DNA of 64,000 nt. Origin: Acanthopleura granulata (taxonomy: Eukaryota; Mollusca; Polyplacophora; Chitonida; Chitonidae). The translations under genes and the position numbers were made by a program. Where the stretch lies: contig JABBOT010000004.1 in the NCBI GenBank assembly GCA_016165875.1, positions 21,606,007 to 21,670,006 of the forward strand. Reading direction: 5' to 3'. Of the stretch, positions 1-13,090 are shown in pieces. Each line of letters opens with the position of its first letter. Positions within the stretch are counted from its first letter, which is position 1. A model generated the notes under the pieces. It was given only the letters and a program-made list of their open reading frames with translations. It was not told the origin of the DNA and made no database searches.

Positions 1-3000
1 TTGTGCAATATCTAAGACTTCAAACTTAGCTCCCTTTATACTCTGGCTTTTCCCTTGGTTACCATGACTATAATGTATATTTACAGCCATCATGACTTTT
101 AGTACTATAATAAAATGTCAACACTCTTTGGATTTATAAACAGTCGTAAGCACTGTTACCCCCTACCCCCGAGAACAAATGAATCCATTTTATAATTCAA
201 TCATGGTCACTGATGCCAATAATGTTGATACTTGCTGGCACTGTAATATATGTGTGTAAATATGTCTACTTATACTCACATGTATATCTGAAAATCACAT
301 GTAGAAGTACAGGTACATGTATTTATGAATATATGTTTCAACACATATTATTACAAGTCATAAGAAGATAACATATCCCCTCCCCCATCCGTATACATGT
401 ACCACACTACATATATATGCAGGACCTTCCTTTGATAATTCATTGAAAAACAATTTATGCAATGCCACTCAGCAACCATATCTTCACACATGTATCCATG
501 TCTTCTGATGATTAACATAAAATGTGTTGACAAGTTTTCATTTCTTCAGAGTCAACATTTCCTCTTTAAGTAGTGATAACTTGGAAAATAATCCAAAAAA
601 GGCTATCTCCACTGAACATGCCCATTTTGTTCTAAAAATCATTTCCCGAAGTTATGTAATGCCAAGGAGTTTATCCCTAGCACTGAAGCCACATGTATGT
701 ACCTATATAAAATAGGTATAAACAGCGGTCGTATAATTCTGCCACCTATGGTTTACCTATTCATATAAATCTTGTTCTGAAAATATTAATGTTCAATAAA
801 TAAACAAAATGGTTTTAGTTAACAACAATGATATGCATCTGCATATATGATGACATATTGCAGAATGTGAAATGCTGTGCAAAAATGTATATGAAATGCA
901 GCCAAAGGCATAGTTAGTTTAAACAGTAGCTTTAGCCTTTAAGAGCAAATGGTATAAAGAGACAGCTACATGTACATTAACAATCAAATTACTTAGCTTA
1001 ATCAAAAACACATACAGTCTATAATATACAGTTCTAAATTTTTTGTCTCCCTGCCCCCATAAGAAATCCAAAAGACATAAATAAGAAGCAACACTACATG
1101 CCATTACATTTTTAGGTTACCACCAGGCTTTTAAGATCCAGGCCAATGCTCATTTGACTCTGTATAAGCTGATGGACAGGCAGGTCACAGTGGATAACTC
1201 CAGCTGTCACATCTACATGTACATGCAAATGCCCTGACCCTACCTCCAGAACACACGAGGTTACCTACTGAGAGTTTCTGTTTGAAGTGAGGACAGGGGT
1301 ACAGTGGCTACGGTATTGAACATGAGCACATAAGAGGGAACAACATTATGTGTTGCATATCCAACAGGTTTCATGTCTCCTGTACCACTGTAAATGTACA
1401 GATGTAGTCAGGCATAGCACCGCTAGATTGGTGACGACTTGAGTTGTGTCTCATCTCCTTTTTATTTTTTGTCTCCACTTTCATCTCTTTTTTTTTTTTT
1501 TGGATTTTTTTTTTTTTGTACCCTGTTTATGTGCTCTTCTTTATCCTGGGAATGTACTGTATCCTATTATTACCTGTAGGCTACTACTGCTTAATGGACT
1601 ACCTGTACAGCATCGATTTGGCCTGAAACATGTGAGTACCTCCTACCATAACCTTCTTTGTAGCTTATTTGTAACATTGTAACATTCCATTTAAAACATA
1701 CTAAAGTATATTTACTTACATGTGAAGGAAACCAGCCCACTGCACCTTGCTATGAACACCTACCTGACAAACTTCCTCACATAACATTGCAGTCAAGCTG
1801 AAGGGAGCTTGGTTCGAACACATGACCTCAGTGAGTGGTCAAGAGCAACTGGTTTGAACTGACATAATCTAGATTAAGGTGTCCTTTAACATTACTGATG
1901 TTCTGGTGCTACTGTACTTCACCTATCGTTTAGCCTTTTTTTAAGTGACACATTTTGCTTGATACTGAATGATTTATTCATTTCACGGTATAGGGCCACT
2001 TATGAAGTGGTGAAGTTTGACTAGTGTCTTTTAAGTAAAACACATGTATATCATTCCATGGTCTTTGTCTGCCTAAAAGAGTGCAGCTTCACTGTGAAAT
2101 ACAATAATTATCCAGTAGTTATTTTACGGATACATGTATTTGTATGATACGTTTACACATACAACACTTTTCCCCACTCAAATCAAATCAAATTATCAAA
2201 CGATATTTTGTGGACATGAAAAATAATTTTTATTGTATTGTTAGAGTGAAACACTAAAACATAAAACTTTATATAAAATATACATCAACAAATGGTTATC
2301 ACGAATGTTTAAAATTAACTTCCAACTCATGTTGTAACTACAGCATCATTGCAGAATATTATCCATTAAGCTATGTAGCCTGGGCACTTTTTATTAAGGT
2401 TAAGTGATGTACACTCACCTGTAAATGCACCACTATGGTCACTGAATGTAACTGTATAAATCATAGTATTTTTGTAGTATATACAGTGGGCAGTTTTCAT
2501 GGGAGATTGGTGTTTGTGCCACTGCACATGTATAATACACTACATGGACATATATATTGAATGAATGAATGACTGAACAAATGACTGGAGTCTATTGCTG
2601 CAGAGGCAGTATTTTATCATAACATGACATGTACATGTATAGAGTGCATATATTGAAGAATAATAGCATAACTCACATTAAGATCTTAGTAATTAATGAA
2701 GTGATACAGATGTACATTGGCCAAGGCTTCCCATATACAATATTACTGCCCAGAAAGTCCTAGAGTTATCTCCCATTATTTATATTCTGTACCACATACT
2801 TTATACTGACTGCCTATTAGAGCATCAACAAAAAGAAGATCATGAAACAGGGTGAGCGGGTGAAAGTGCAGGAGAATAGACCTGGAGATTATAAAGATTA
2901 CACCATATTTAGAATTAAATTAAAAAATATTACTTTGCTTACAGAGCTATTTACTGAGTAGTTACAGACATGTCCATGTATATAATATCAGGTTGTACAT

Positions 3001-3608
3001 TTTGCGACATTTACTGTCTACTAATACAAGAAAAAAAAAAAAAGGTAAAAATTATGACAACGCAGTGGACATTTGTGATATTTTAAAGCAGGGCCATATT
3101 TAGAAAAAAATTCTAGGTTCTGATCCCAAATTTCAGAAATACAGCTTGACTGTGCAGTAATAAAATTTATAAAATGCAACTCTCAATGTTGCTTTCTGAG
3201 GGTGTTCAGATATGTGAATGACAGATATTTGCATAACTGAACATTTTTATCGGTATACCATTGTATTTGTGTTCAATTTACATGTTACCTTAAAAACAGC
3301 TTGAATAGTTTGGGTGCCTAACAGTTTGGAAGCCCAAAGTTTTAGGGAACTAAAATAGCCCTAGATATGCCTGTAAAGGATCCATGAAGCAAATGGTTTA
3401 TCAGTATACATGTATGTCTTAATTTTCACTTCAGGATGTGTCCTAAAATATAAATAGTTCTAAAAAAAAAACAAAAAAAAAAAAGCAAATTCGCTGTCTC
3501 GTTCCTGGGTGAGTAAAACAGCCTTAAACTACAGTCTTCCTAGGAATCCAAGAGTCAGTCCCAAAATTAAGTAGCCTCAGTCAAGATAAAAACTTTGATA
3601 GCTGTCAA

Positions 3609-3792
3609 AATAATTATGTTGACAGAAGAGCCTGAAACAGACAGTGCTAAGCTGGATTCACTAAACTGTTAGTTCAAAGTGAATGTGAGTTCTGAAAACA
3701 AATAATTATGTTGACGGAAGAGCCTGAAACAGAGAGTGCTAAGTTGGATTCACTAAACTGTTAGTTCAAAGTGAATGTGAGTTCTGAAAACT
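3609..3792. repeat. Tandem duplication, 2 x 92 bp
   Basis: Two adjacent copies (3,609-3,700 and 3,701-3,792) both begin AATAATTATGTTGAC and end GAGTTCTGAAAAC. They differ at only about three or four positions, so the duplication looks recent. Confidence 0.92.
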
Positions 3793-6700
3793 TCTGACCA
3801 CTGAATACATGCCAAGAAAATTTAGGGGCAATTTAGAGAGGAAAAAATATTAATTTTTGAATTTTTTTGGACATATTTCCCAGTCACAATCTTCATTAAA
3901 GAGATACCTTTTTCTAAAAATGTTTCATTCACCTCTCTGCCACCCCAACCCTCCATCTATTGAAGTGAACTCGTTCTACACAAGAAAATTAGGTCAAGGA
4001 TATGTCAAATTATGGGGAAAAATTGGTATTTACAACAGAACAAATTTACTGCCTGAACAGTGAAAAACATGCCATACGTGCCTTATTAATAATATAGGAT
4101 TCCGCTAGGTATCTGATAAATAATTAAATTCATTGGGATCAAAGTCAAGAGTTCACAACATACATATAGGCCTTTCAATCTGTGGAAAGGTATTGCTATT
4201 TCCCATGTCAGATCTGGCCAGGTTGTCATTTGTCATATAATGCAAGGTGTGCTAGGCCGCATCATGCTGTAGGCTATGTAAGCCAGCTAGTGCACACTGT
4301 GGCCTTATGCAGTGCAATAGATGTAACAAGGCTTCAAGTACAGCTTAGCCAGTTCTAAATGGTCACCGAAGGTCTATGCATAGCCCATTAGGCCAAGAGA
4401 CACGAGCAGTCCTGAGAAAATGGCTGCTCACCTGGCTGCCTTGACAATCTGAGGCTGCCTGCCATCAGTTTGAGTGACGGCAACAAGCTGTGGCTTGGAC
4501 TCAGCGAAGCTTCTACATGTTGCTGTAAGCACTAGTTCTCCTACCAGGTGAAAACATTCAGGAGCAGGGGAGGAGAAAGAACCTTCTCATCCAAGATGTC
4601 AATCAAGCTTTGGACTTCATAACAGAAGCATTGGGTCAGGGCAGGGTAGAGCTGAACTGGGATCACTACCTCACAGATATCAGTGCAAATGAAGGGAAAC
4701 ACTCTGGGATAAACAGACCACTGACTGCTTGATGCTGTCTTCAACAGCTACATGTATACATATATGTATATGTGTGTGTGCTTCATACACTTATGATATT
4801 GTGATCCAGATTGAAATCATGGTCATCTAGCTAGCAACATTTATGCCTGTTGTCCAGCAAGTTCTACAAGACCACTGCGCAAACCCATCCCTTGGTTAGG
4901 CTTCCAGGGAAGGTGTCAACAAAGACATGATTTATTGGTTTGTGAGGGAGAAGCTCCACTCAGGTTTCTGTGGTCAACAAGGCTCGTCATGTGGGGGTAG
5001 ATTATATGCATGTAGTTACACGCAGTAACCATTCGTTTGGCATTCAGACTGTGAGACATTGTTGACCAACTGAAAAGTGAAATAATGCGACACATGCACA
5101 GGGCAGGAGCCCATGTGGCATTCAAAGCCAAACCACCTGCACACTGTCTATCTAGGACTTCCCCACAAGGTACAGTCACTTCATTTGTTCATTAAAGCAA
5201 ACAACAGAACAAAATAGTGTCTCATATAGACATCTATTAATAAGCCTCATTCTAACATATAATTAATACATTCATCACAAACGCAGTTTGAACAATATGT
5301 GCACCAAAGTTTCGGACTACCTGATGTCACGTGTGCAATAGATATTCTTGGTAATTCAGTGACAGTAAGAAGTTTTGCTCTTGTCTGTAAGCTGTTAACA
5401 AATAATGTCTTTCTGAAATAGAACAGGTCATAAAACATTAGACAACCATTTTCACACACACACACACAAAAAATGTTGCAACAACATACAAGCTGCTTGT
5501 TTATGGAGAAAATACATGTAGACTAACAAAATCTTTCATCAAAACAAAATTACATAAATGCTTAAGAAAAAAATGAAAAATGTACGAAAGAAAGCCAACA
5601 AGACAATAAAAAATGATTAAATAATTCTTTTGACCCGCTCAGTAAGAAGAAAATAAAAATGTGCATAAAATAATTTAAATGATTACATCTATTCATAGCA
5701 GCAATTTTATTAAGCCTACGCAATACTACCATATGCAGGATTTCTGTTACTGATACCGCTTCACTTTTGGGACAGTGATTTCAAGATTCATGAAAAAGCT
5801 GTGTTCTGGTAATTGATATCTTACAGCAAACTCGTATGAAGTTACATGTACTTATCTGACAAGCATGTAACTCTAAAGTATATTGTAAAGAGATCTACGA
5901 AACTTCACATATCTTCAGAAACACACGTTCTAATATCCTACCTGAAATAGGAATAGTTACGTCTGCATATGTCTTCAAAACAGGACGTATTGCCCACTGT
6001 CCACAATAGTGCAGGGAACTGATCCTGCTATCCATCAAACAAGCTAGGTTTTCTCTTCCTGCCACCAATGCTCCTTAAAGCTTTAAGTATGCCACAACAT
6101 AATCTGACCTTCCTTCCACAGTGACGTCAAGAGCTTAAATATTACATGACAAAAAAAGCAGGTTTTCAGAGAGAATCAATTGGCAGAAATGGCATGTCTG
6201 TGTTCCAAGACCTATGACAGGGCTCAAGGGGAATAGGGCTTCTATTAATAAGACCTGCTCTTTTTGCCATATACCGTATAGATTATATATACACTATATA
6301 TACTTGCTTTCTTCAAGGTGCAGGTTATGTTTTTGTCATTATACAGGTCTAATGTAGGTTACAAACCAAACAAAACAGCCATAATGATTAGAGAAAAGGC
6401 ACACATTTACATCTTACCATAAAACATGCTTATGCCTGCTGATGAGTGACAGTTCATTAAGGTACTGTACACCCTGGCAACATAACAGAGTTTGTGTTGT
6501 GACAGACTGTTGGAATCAACAGCTCGCTCCTTTGGTTACTGGTCATGATAGTAATTTTACAACAGCACAACAGCAATTTCAAATTTCAAGACTGTTTCCC
6601 GATGCCTAGTAACTATTTTGTCACCAGACCTTATACAGGCTAACCATATGTTCATTGAAATAGCTGTCCCCATCACTGAAGCGTGGGCCAATGAAATCAA

Positions 6701-9700
6701 GGATATTCTGGTTCATTTAATGTCTCTTTGCCACCACTTGTTCAGAATATGGCCACAGGGTAGTAAAACGTGTGTATTTAGGAAAATTTCTGATCTGTTT
6801 ATCAGTATATCAGGTCTTTGGCACCAGCCTACATGGGCCAAACATATTTCTTGCCAACCTCTTGTGACTTTTTGGTTGTTTCTAGATATGAAAATCACTT
6901 CGGCCTTAAGAAACCAAGTATAATCACAGCACATAAGAGGCAAACATATTCTGAAAATCTCCTATCTTTTTCAAAACGTGTTTTTAATGGTCAAAGCTTC
7001 CAACCAGAGACAAATAAAGCCAAACAAATAAAACAATTCTTAATTTTAAAGGATCTGAACAACAGGATCCTTTCCTTCCTTGATTGAAAGCCCAGGAATT
7101 TACAAAGAAAATGAAGTCAACAAATAAATTTACGATCTATGTCGACTGATAAACAGCCATCCAAATCCAACCTTTTTCCTAGTCAAACATTGATTGTTAC
7201 CATTTCAAAATGGCAATGGCAGAAGAGAGGAAGGTTGATGACCTAATCTAACCCTACAACATTTAATAATAATGTAAAAACCAATGCTATTATAAACATG
7301 GATTAGCCCTACAGACATATTCTGACACAAAGACAATCAACTGCATTATTTTGGTAATAATTTATATTGCATTTCGTCCTATCATCTATTTCTTATATTC
7401 ACCTGTTCTGTGTTTCACTGAAGGCTGTAAGTCAAAAGTTATGACATACAGCCATTTCACAAACACAAGGTAAAACTTATGAGATTTACAACCAAAAGTT
7501 GCTGTGCTTCAGATCTATACCATATAACTCTTTTCCAGGAGTAAGCTTTTCATCCTTGTGAAAACAACACTATTTTTATGTGACCGGCATAAACTAATAG
7601 CACTGATTTCAAATAAATCCAGGTACCCTAGCTACATCTACACTACTTTTACTCTGGGGGTAAAAGAGAAATGGATTCATAAAGCATTTTATCTGAGTGG
7701 ACAGCTGTACTATGACATTACATTTACATCACATAATATTACATTCTAAGTGTTTCAGACATCAGAGGCCTATTTTGGGTCAGTCTTGCCCACCAAAACC
7801 TGAAAATAAGTCCATCCAACAAACTGGTTTCACTTCAATTCTATCACATCTTTTCTTCCAAACATAAAAAATTCCAACAAAAGTAAACTTACCTTAAATG
7901 AAATGCAGCTGTATATATATACATGTACTGCTAACAGTCATTCATGTAGAAGATATATCAATACAAGACAAAGGGGGTCTATTCTTCCAATAAGGGTTTT
8001 AATTAAAACGCACTTCAAAGAAAATATTATTAGCAACTGCAGACAACTAGCGCTAGCATTTATTTCAAAACATACCCATGTACATGCATATTCTAGAGCA
8101 TTTGTATGTAAATGGCTACCAAGTAATGTGAAACAATGTTGTGAGACATATATAATTTGCATTAATGGATTTCTAAAGCATGCAAAACTAACTCTACATG
8201 TGTTTGTAAACAGTACTTAAAATCAATGCGTCCTATATACATGTATATATGCATGCAAACCAGCACTTCTAAATTGCTGGAAAGAGCAATGTATTGCCAT
8301 TATGGCTGAAAAATGTCCACTGAATTGTTTTTGATCATTTGAGGTCCATGTCAGAAAATTTACCCAACATACTGGTGGCTAATAGTGTCTATTAAGTATG
8401 TTTAGTTCACTGCCTATCCTAACCCTCCAGCATACTCTTGTTGTCAAGCTTAGTGAATTAGAAGGATTTAATGATGTGATGGCTTTCAAATCAATTAAAA
8501 CCTGTAAATAATTCCTACTAGCATTAACAGGTTTTAGAAGCATCTTCACATCATGCCTATATGTAACTGGCTTAGAGTAATTACGTTGGAGAGATGTCAT
8601 TAGAGGACAATGATTTATCAAATTATAGCATTTTACATTAGTATTTGCAACATTTATAATTTCCCAAAATACTAGTCTTTAGACCTTCTCAGTATGTTGG
8701 GAGTTGCCATCTATAACCTTAGTGGGTTATCTCCCTTCCTCTGGAATGGAAACCCTTCATCCACTGACAGAATGACAGTTATGTTTACACACTGTTTCAA
8801 CCCAGTTCACTTTTCCCATGATAGTCACTATTAAAAGCGTATAGGTAAAAGTCAGTGACATATCTAGAATGACAATGTAAATATCAGTGTTTCGGAGATA
8901 CATAAGTGTACATCACATAAATCTTTTAACCTTGAGTTTCCAATGAAAGGTAATTATAGTTCTTCTAATGAAAAAATTATTGTTTTCAAAATTATCTCAT
9001 GATTCCATTTTCACCATTCAACAATTTAGCGACACTATTCCCGTTTTTTTTATGTATATGTTACCCATATGAAAACATTTTACTCAAAAGCACAGTGGGT
9101 CAACAAAATACATTCACGCCAGTAAGTGACCTTTAAAGGTAACTGTGTTCCACTGGCACAGGCATTTTGCAGTCATAACTAGGTCATCATTTAATCTGTA
9201 CAACAGAGTCTAAACTGATGCCATAGTCAGCCTTCACATAATTCATGAGTATGTAATAGTGCAAAACTGTTGCATGTCATAGTGAATATATTCTGCTTGT
9301 TCAAATGCCTACTTTAATATTTTGCAGTCAAAGGCCACTATAATATATACTCTACTTCAACTAAAGTTATGCATTTTTCAAGAGACACAATTTGCTTGAT
9401 TATGATCCATCCATACACCTGAAGGGGATATCATAGTGGAGTTTTTTGTGAAGTTTTATGAATTTCTTATCAGAAAAAAATTAATTGCTGGCTTCAAAAG
9501 TCGTTTTAAGGTCTTTATGTGCTTATAACAGGAAAGCCCCCCCCCCCCCGCAAAAAACAACAACAACAAAAACCGGGTGACCTTACATAATTAGTGAACA
9601 CAGAGCCAGTAGGAGTGAGTGGTGGCTCTTAAATGCTCCACAGATAAGTAAAAGTCGAGTCAAAAATATCATCACTGGCCTGTTTGTGATGAAGTGGTCA

Positions 9701-12700
9701 AAAATATATGTACTATAACAGACATGTTTAAAGACAGAATATCTTGATACCTTTTGTGTGAGGTCTTGCAATTAATTAATCTTAATACGCATTTAATGTT
9801 AATTCTGTCAATACCTACTTTCTGCTAGACTTCTTAGTATCATCTGTTGACAAAAATATTTGAACTAATATAATCTGATTTCATACCTACTTGTATAGTG
9901 TCTGATCTGATGTGTCACACTAACCAATCAACACAATGAATAACATTGCTAATGATATTTGTTTATCAAATCAACACATTATTGTAATGCCAAATTGTAA
10001 TGTTCCATCTACCAATCCAAAATTCAACTCCAGCAAAATAATAACACACTGGGAAAAAAAAAACAATAAAAGTGAAAAAATATAAATAATGTTACTTGTA
10101 AACGGAGAAGCATGGATAGCAGTTTACAAGCATCTTCTGTTAAACACAGGTACATATAATGCCATATAGTTATGTTTTACATATAAGTAGATAACAAATC
10201 TCATCAAGTCCTGAGAAGTTGACAGTTTTTCTTACCTCTAGCAGGCATGATTTACTTGATTTTATATTGGGGTGCTTTTCTGATGTGAATGCTGACTGTA
10301 TCGAACAGCATTGTTTCTAATCTGGTTTCAAATTCACAAATGCACATAATGGCATATTCACAATGCATATACTAAGTATATTATATAATTTTCAAAGTAA
10401 GAAAAAGTATACCTGTCACCTGTAAATGTGAACAGTAGAATTTTGGTGGAATGGGGATAGTAAAACCATACATACTATTGCTACAGTACTAAAAAGAAAA
10501 TTACGTCAGACAAGAACTACTAGATAAGTATATTAGTCGCATTCTTACAGAACAGTTGTACTATTACCATTACAAGTAAAAATCCTAGACTAAACAGATT
10601 TGTGTTTCCTTTGAACCATAAATTACCTGGATTACTCTATTCCCTCAGTCGAAGAGTATTTCCTCATGTCAGTAGAAATCCATACGTTTTCAGACTTTTC
10701 TATGTAAAGATGTAACTCTATCCTAGACAGAAGCCAAAAACAAGTTCTGCCTAGTTGAAACCGACTTCCTCTCAAAGAAGTAGATACAAATTTTTTGGCC
10801 CATACATCAAGACCTAGTCAATGCTTGTTTCTACATACACTGTCAAAACAGAAGCTGTTTGGCTTTTCACACCGTGATCAGAAATGACCCATAAACCTTA
10901 ATACTATGGAACACAACCGTACTACAACCATTTGTTGTATCGGTATCACTTAGCAAACCTGTGAATCTACTTAACCAGTGCCTCTTTCAACATTTCCATT
11001 ACAAGGTCAATGAAGAGAACATTCAGAAACCATCTACAAGCAAGTACTCTAAATTCCCTCATGTACAGTCTTGCCAAGATGTTAAATTCCAGCTAAATTC
11101 CTGAGGAATATTTGGTCTTCATCCAGAAGAGTGAACAGTAAAAAGTGTTTTTTTGTTAATAAAATTTTCCCACCATAAATAAAATTTAAAAAAAAAATAT
11201 CTTTCTTTCATCTCCTTGAATAAATACATGTACACACTGACAAGCAGTGTACAAAAACAATTTTGTAAGATTTTCTCATTAGATACAATCATATATGTAC
11301 TTACATAAGTGGAAATGAACAAAGTCATAAAGAGCAGTACTTGTATTCTAAAAAAAATAACAAATAAATATTGAAACATTAGACTGAATGGATATCACAT
11401 ATATTAAAAGATTTAAACAGACTGAAGATTATATCTGGAATGAAATTCATTCTCACTAAGTTTTTTCATCTAATTCTTAAACACTGAAGACATGGAAAGT
11501 TTAACGAAAATGAAGCACAAACAGCAAGACTGGCCAACGAAAACATGAGACTTCCTCCTAAATGCTAAGTTATGTGGGATGGGATGAGATTCCTCCCAAC
11601 AAAATCATCACCTCACCCCCACCAAACTGATCACATTCCAGATCACTGCTTTAGGCATAGCCTTCACCTCTCCTTACTGTTGGTACACCTTGCCTTAACA
11701 ATCAAGAGATAGAGAAGAAACTAGGGTTCCTCTCCACACACCATATGTCTCCCAATGGAAAGTAACCAAATACACACGTACCTGCTCTAACCATTACTGT
11801 AGACACAGTCTACAGCAGATTATACTCCGTGAACCATTATAATCCGTTATAATTCCACATTCTACTTTGTATATCATATTACATGTCTTACAATGTAATT
11901 ATGTCCATATTGTAAACATTTATTTATCACAATAAAATTCATCATACAGTATGAGCCATATCTGTATGCTAAATGCGCATGCACTGGAATTCAATCATAA
12001 AATTTATAACTATCTTTCAAAAATATTTTTTACATGGCATGAGTGCACAGTACATCATTAACACCAAGATTACTTATTTTCATGTGAAATTCAATCCAAC
12101 TTCTACTAAGTCTGATTTCAGACAGAGTTTATACTGTATCCCATCTGTGATGCAAAAAAATCATGGGACTATGTGTTTTGATAAACCATTTATACAAGTA
12201 CACACATTAACACATACTTGACTTACAAAGAGAAAAAAAAACACAGTGAGTCACACAATGCCTCAGGAACTCATAATGAAACTTACAGCCATGAAGTGGT
12301 CAAATCAGTATACATGCATCCCGTCCCTACACAGATATGATTAGAACATCAACAAATATTACATATAAAGAGTTACCAACTATAACTGTACACTGGCTTT
12401 AACAACAGAACACATGTTGAATACTGATTCAAATAAATTAAATATTTCGGTATTTAAAGAGGCTTTGCTGGTAGGGTTAATCCTTTTTGGATGCAAATGT
12501 GTTTTGTTTTGTTTTTTGTTTTTGTTTTTGTTTTTAATTACGCATGTGTTAAGTCATTATGTCAACAAGAGTAAACATCTCCAGCTGCTTAACATCCCTC
12601 ACTTACTAAGCATTAGATTTACTATTTTATGTCTAACTAAAAGTGAATTATCTGTGCGAACGGAAGGGAAAGCTACTGGGACTGTATGTCTGAACAGCTG

Positions 12701-12760
12701 ATTAGATGTTACTGAACAGCAGACGTCGTTCAAATGTATTCAGCTTTTTCAATTCACAGC

Positions 12761-12853
12761 ACTGCCGACAGCGAAGCCACCGCACTACGCCCTGTAGAAG
12801 CTCGACTGGTTTAGTGGCTACTGAAGCTTCAATATGTTGCTTCTGTCGGCAGT
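12761..12853. repeat. Inverted repeat with 11 bp perfect arms
   Basis: ACTGCCGACAG (12,761-12,771) is the exact reverse complement of CTGTCGGCAGT (12,843-12,853). The pairing extends inward with GAAGC/GCTTC after a one-base bulge, giving a stem of about 16 bp with a loop of about 60 bases. It lies in DCP1 intron 1, about 100 bp from the first exon, in the CpG-richer segment. Confidence 0.75.
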
Positions 12854-12958
12854 CGTGTATAAATGTTGTTGTTGAGTGTCTTCTCATCTAGATATTTAGA
12901 CGTCGTGTATTTCTTAACAAATAGTTCAGGAAGACTTCGGAGAATCGTGTGAACTCAC

Positions 12959-13087
12959 CCATTCGTGTCCATTCGGGCTGAATGAATACAAGGCCACTTG
13001 CGATGCCGTATCAACAATATCTGTGATGTACGGATCACGTTGCTGTAGCGCAGCAAGATTCATTCGATTCTCTGCTTGCGCCGCCAT
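12959..13087 (-). CDS. DCP1: DCP1 mRNA-decapping enzyme activator, first coding exon (partial gene)
   Basis: The exon encodes 43 residues, starting MAAQAENRMNLAALQQ and running through RDPYITDIVDTASQVALYSF to HEW. The pattern of NLAALxQxDPYI, VALYxF and a closing W matches the start of the EVH1-like domain of DCP1, the cofactor that activates the decapping enzyme DCP2 in cytoplasmic P-bodies. The start is chosen at 13,087 because the protein homology begins just after it and its context is strong (A at -3, G at +4). The exon ends TGG followed by a consensus donor GTGAGT on the - strand (13-base context 12,953-12,965). The gene is transcribed away from the calcium channel gene. I looked for the next EVH1 exon (an IWFYD-type motif) down to position 1 and did not find it, so intron 1 probably runs past the left edge. 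Confidence 0.88.
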
Positions 13088-13090
13088 TTT
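13080..13090 (-). promoter_or_regulatory. YY1-like element overlapping the DCP1 start codon
   Basis: Read on the - strand this is AAAATGGCGGC, with the DCP1 ATG inside it. It matches the AANATGGCGGC form of the YY1 site that overlaps start codons of many housekeeping genes in vertebrates. Function in this organism is inferred. Confidence 0.4.

Larger units (their letters stand above)
1..12958 (-). other. DCP1 intron 1 / downstream sequence without recognised exons
   Basis: AT-rich non-coding sequence with TACATGTA palindromes, T and A runs, a 13-base C run (9,537-9,549), a 92 bp tandem duplication (3,609-3,792), a possible tRNA-SINE remnant near 1,800-1,870, and coding-like islands of unknown origin at 4,160-5,180, 6,618-6,943 and 8,379-8,621. 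I found nothing matching later DCP1 exons. The DCP1 intron presumably spans all of it, but another gene end on either strand cannot be excluded. Confidence 0.5.

Noticed and set aside
7903..8220. A 105-codon + strand gene
   Set aside because: Low-complexity cysteine/histidine/isoleucine-rich translation of AT-rich repeats, with no splice context or recognisable domain.
12702..12891. Additional DCP1 coding sequence from overlapping frames on both strands
   Set aside because: Neither translation resembles DCP1, and the region is explained by a GC-rich inverted repeat beyond a clear donor site.
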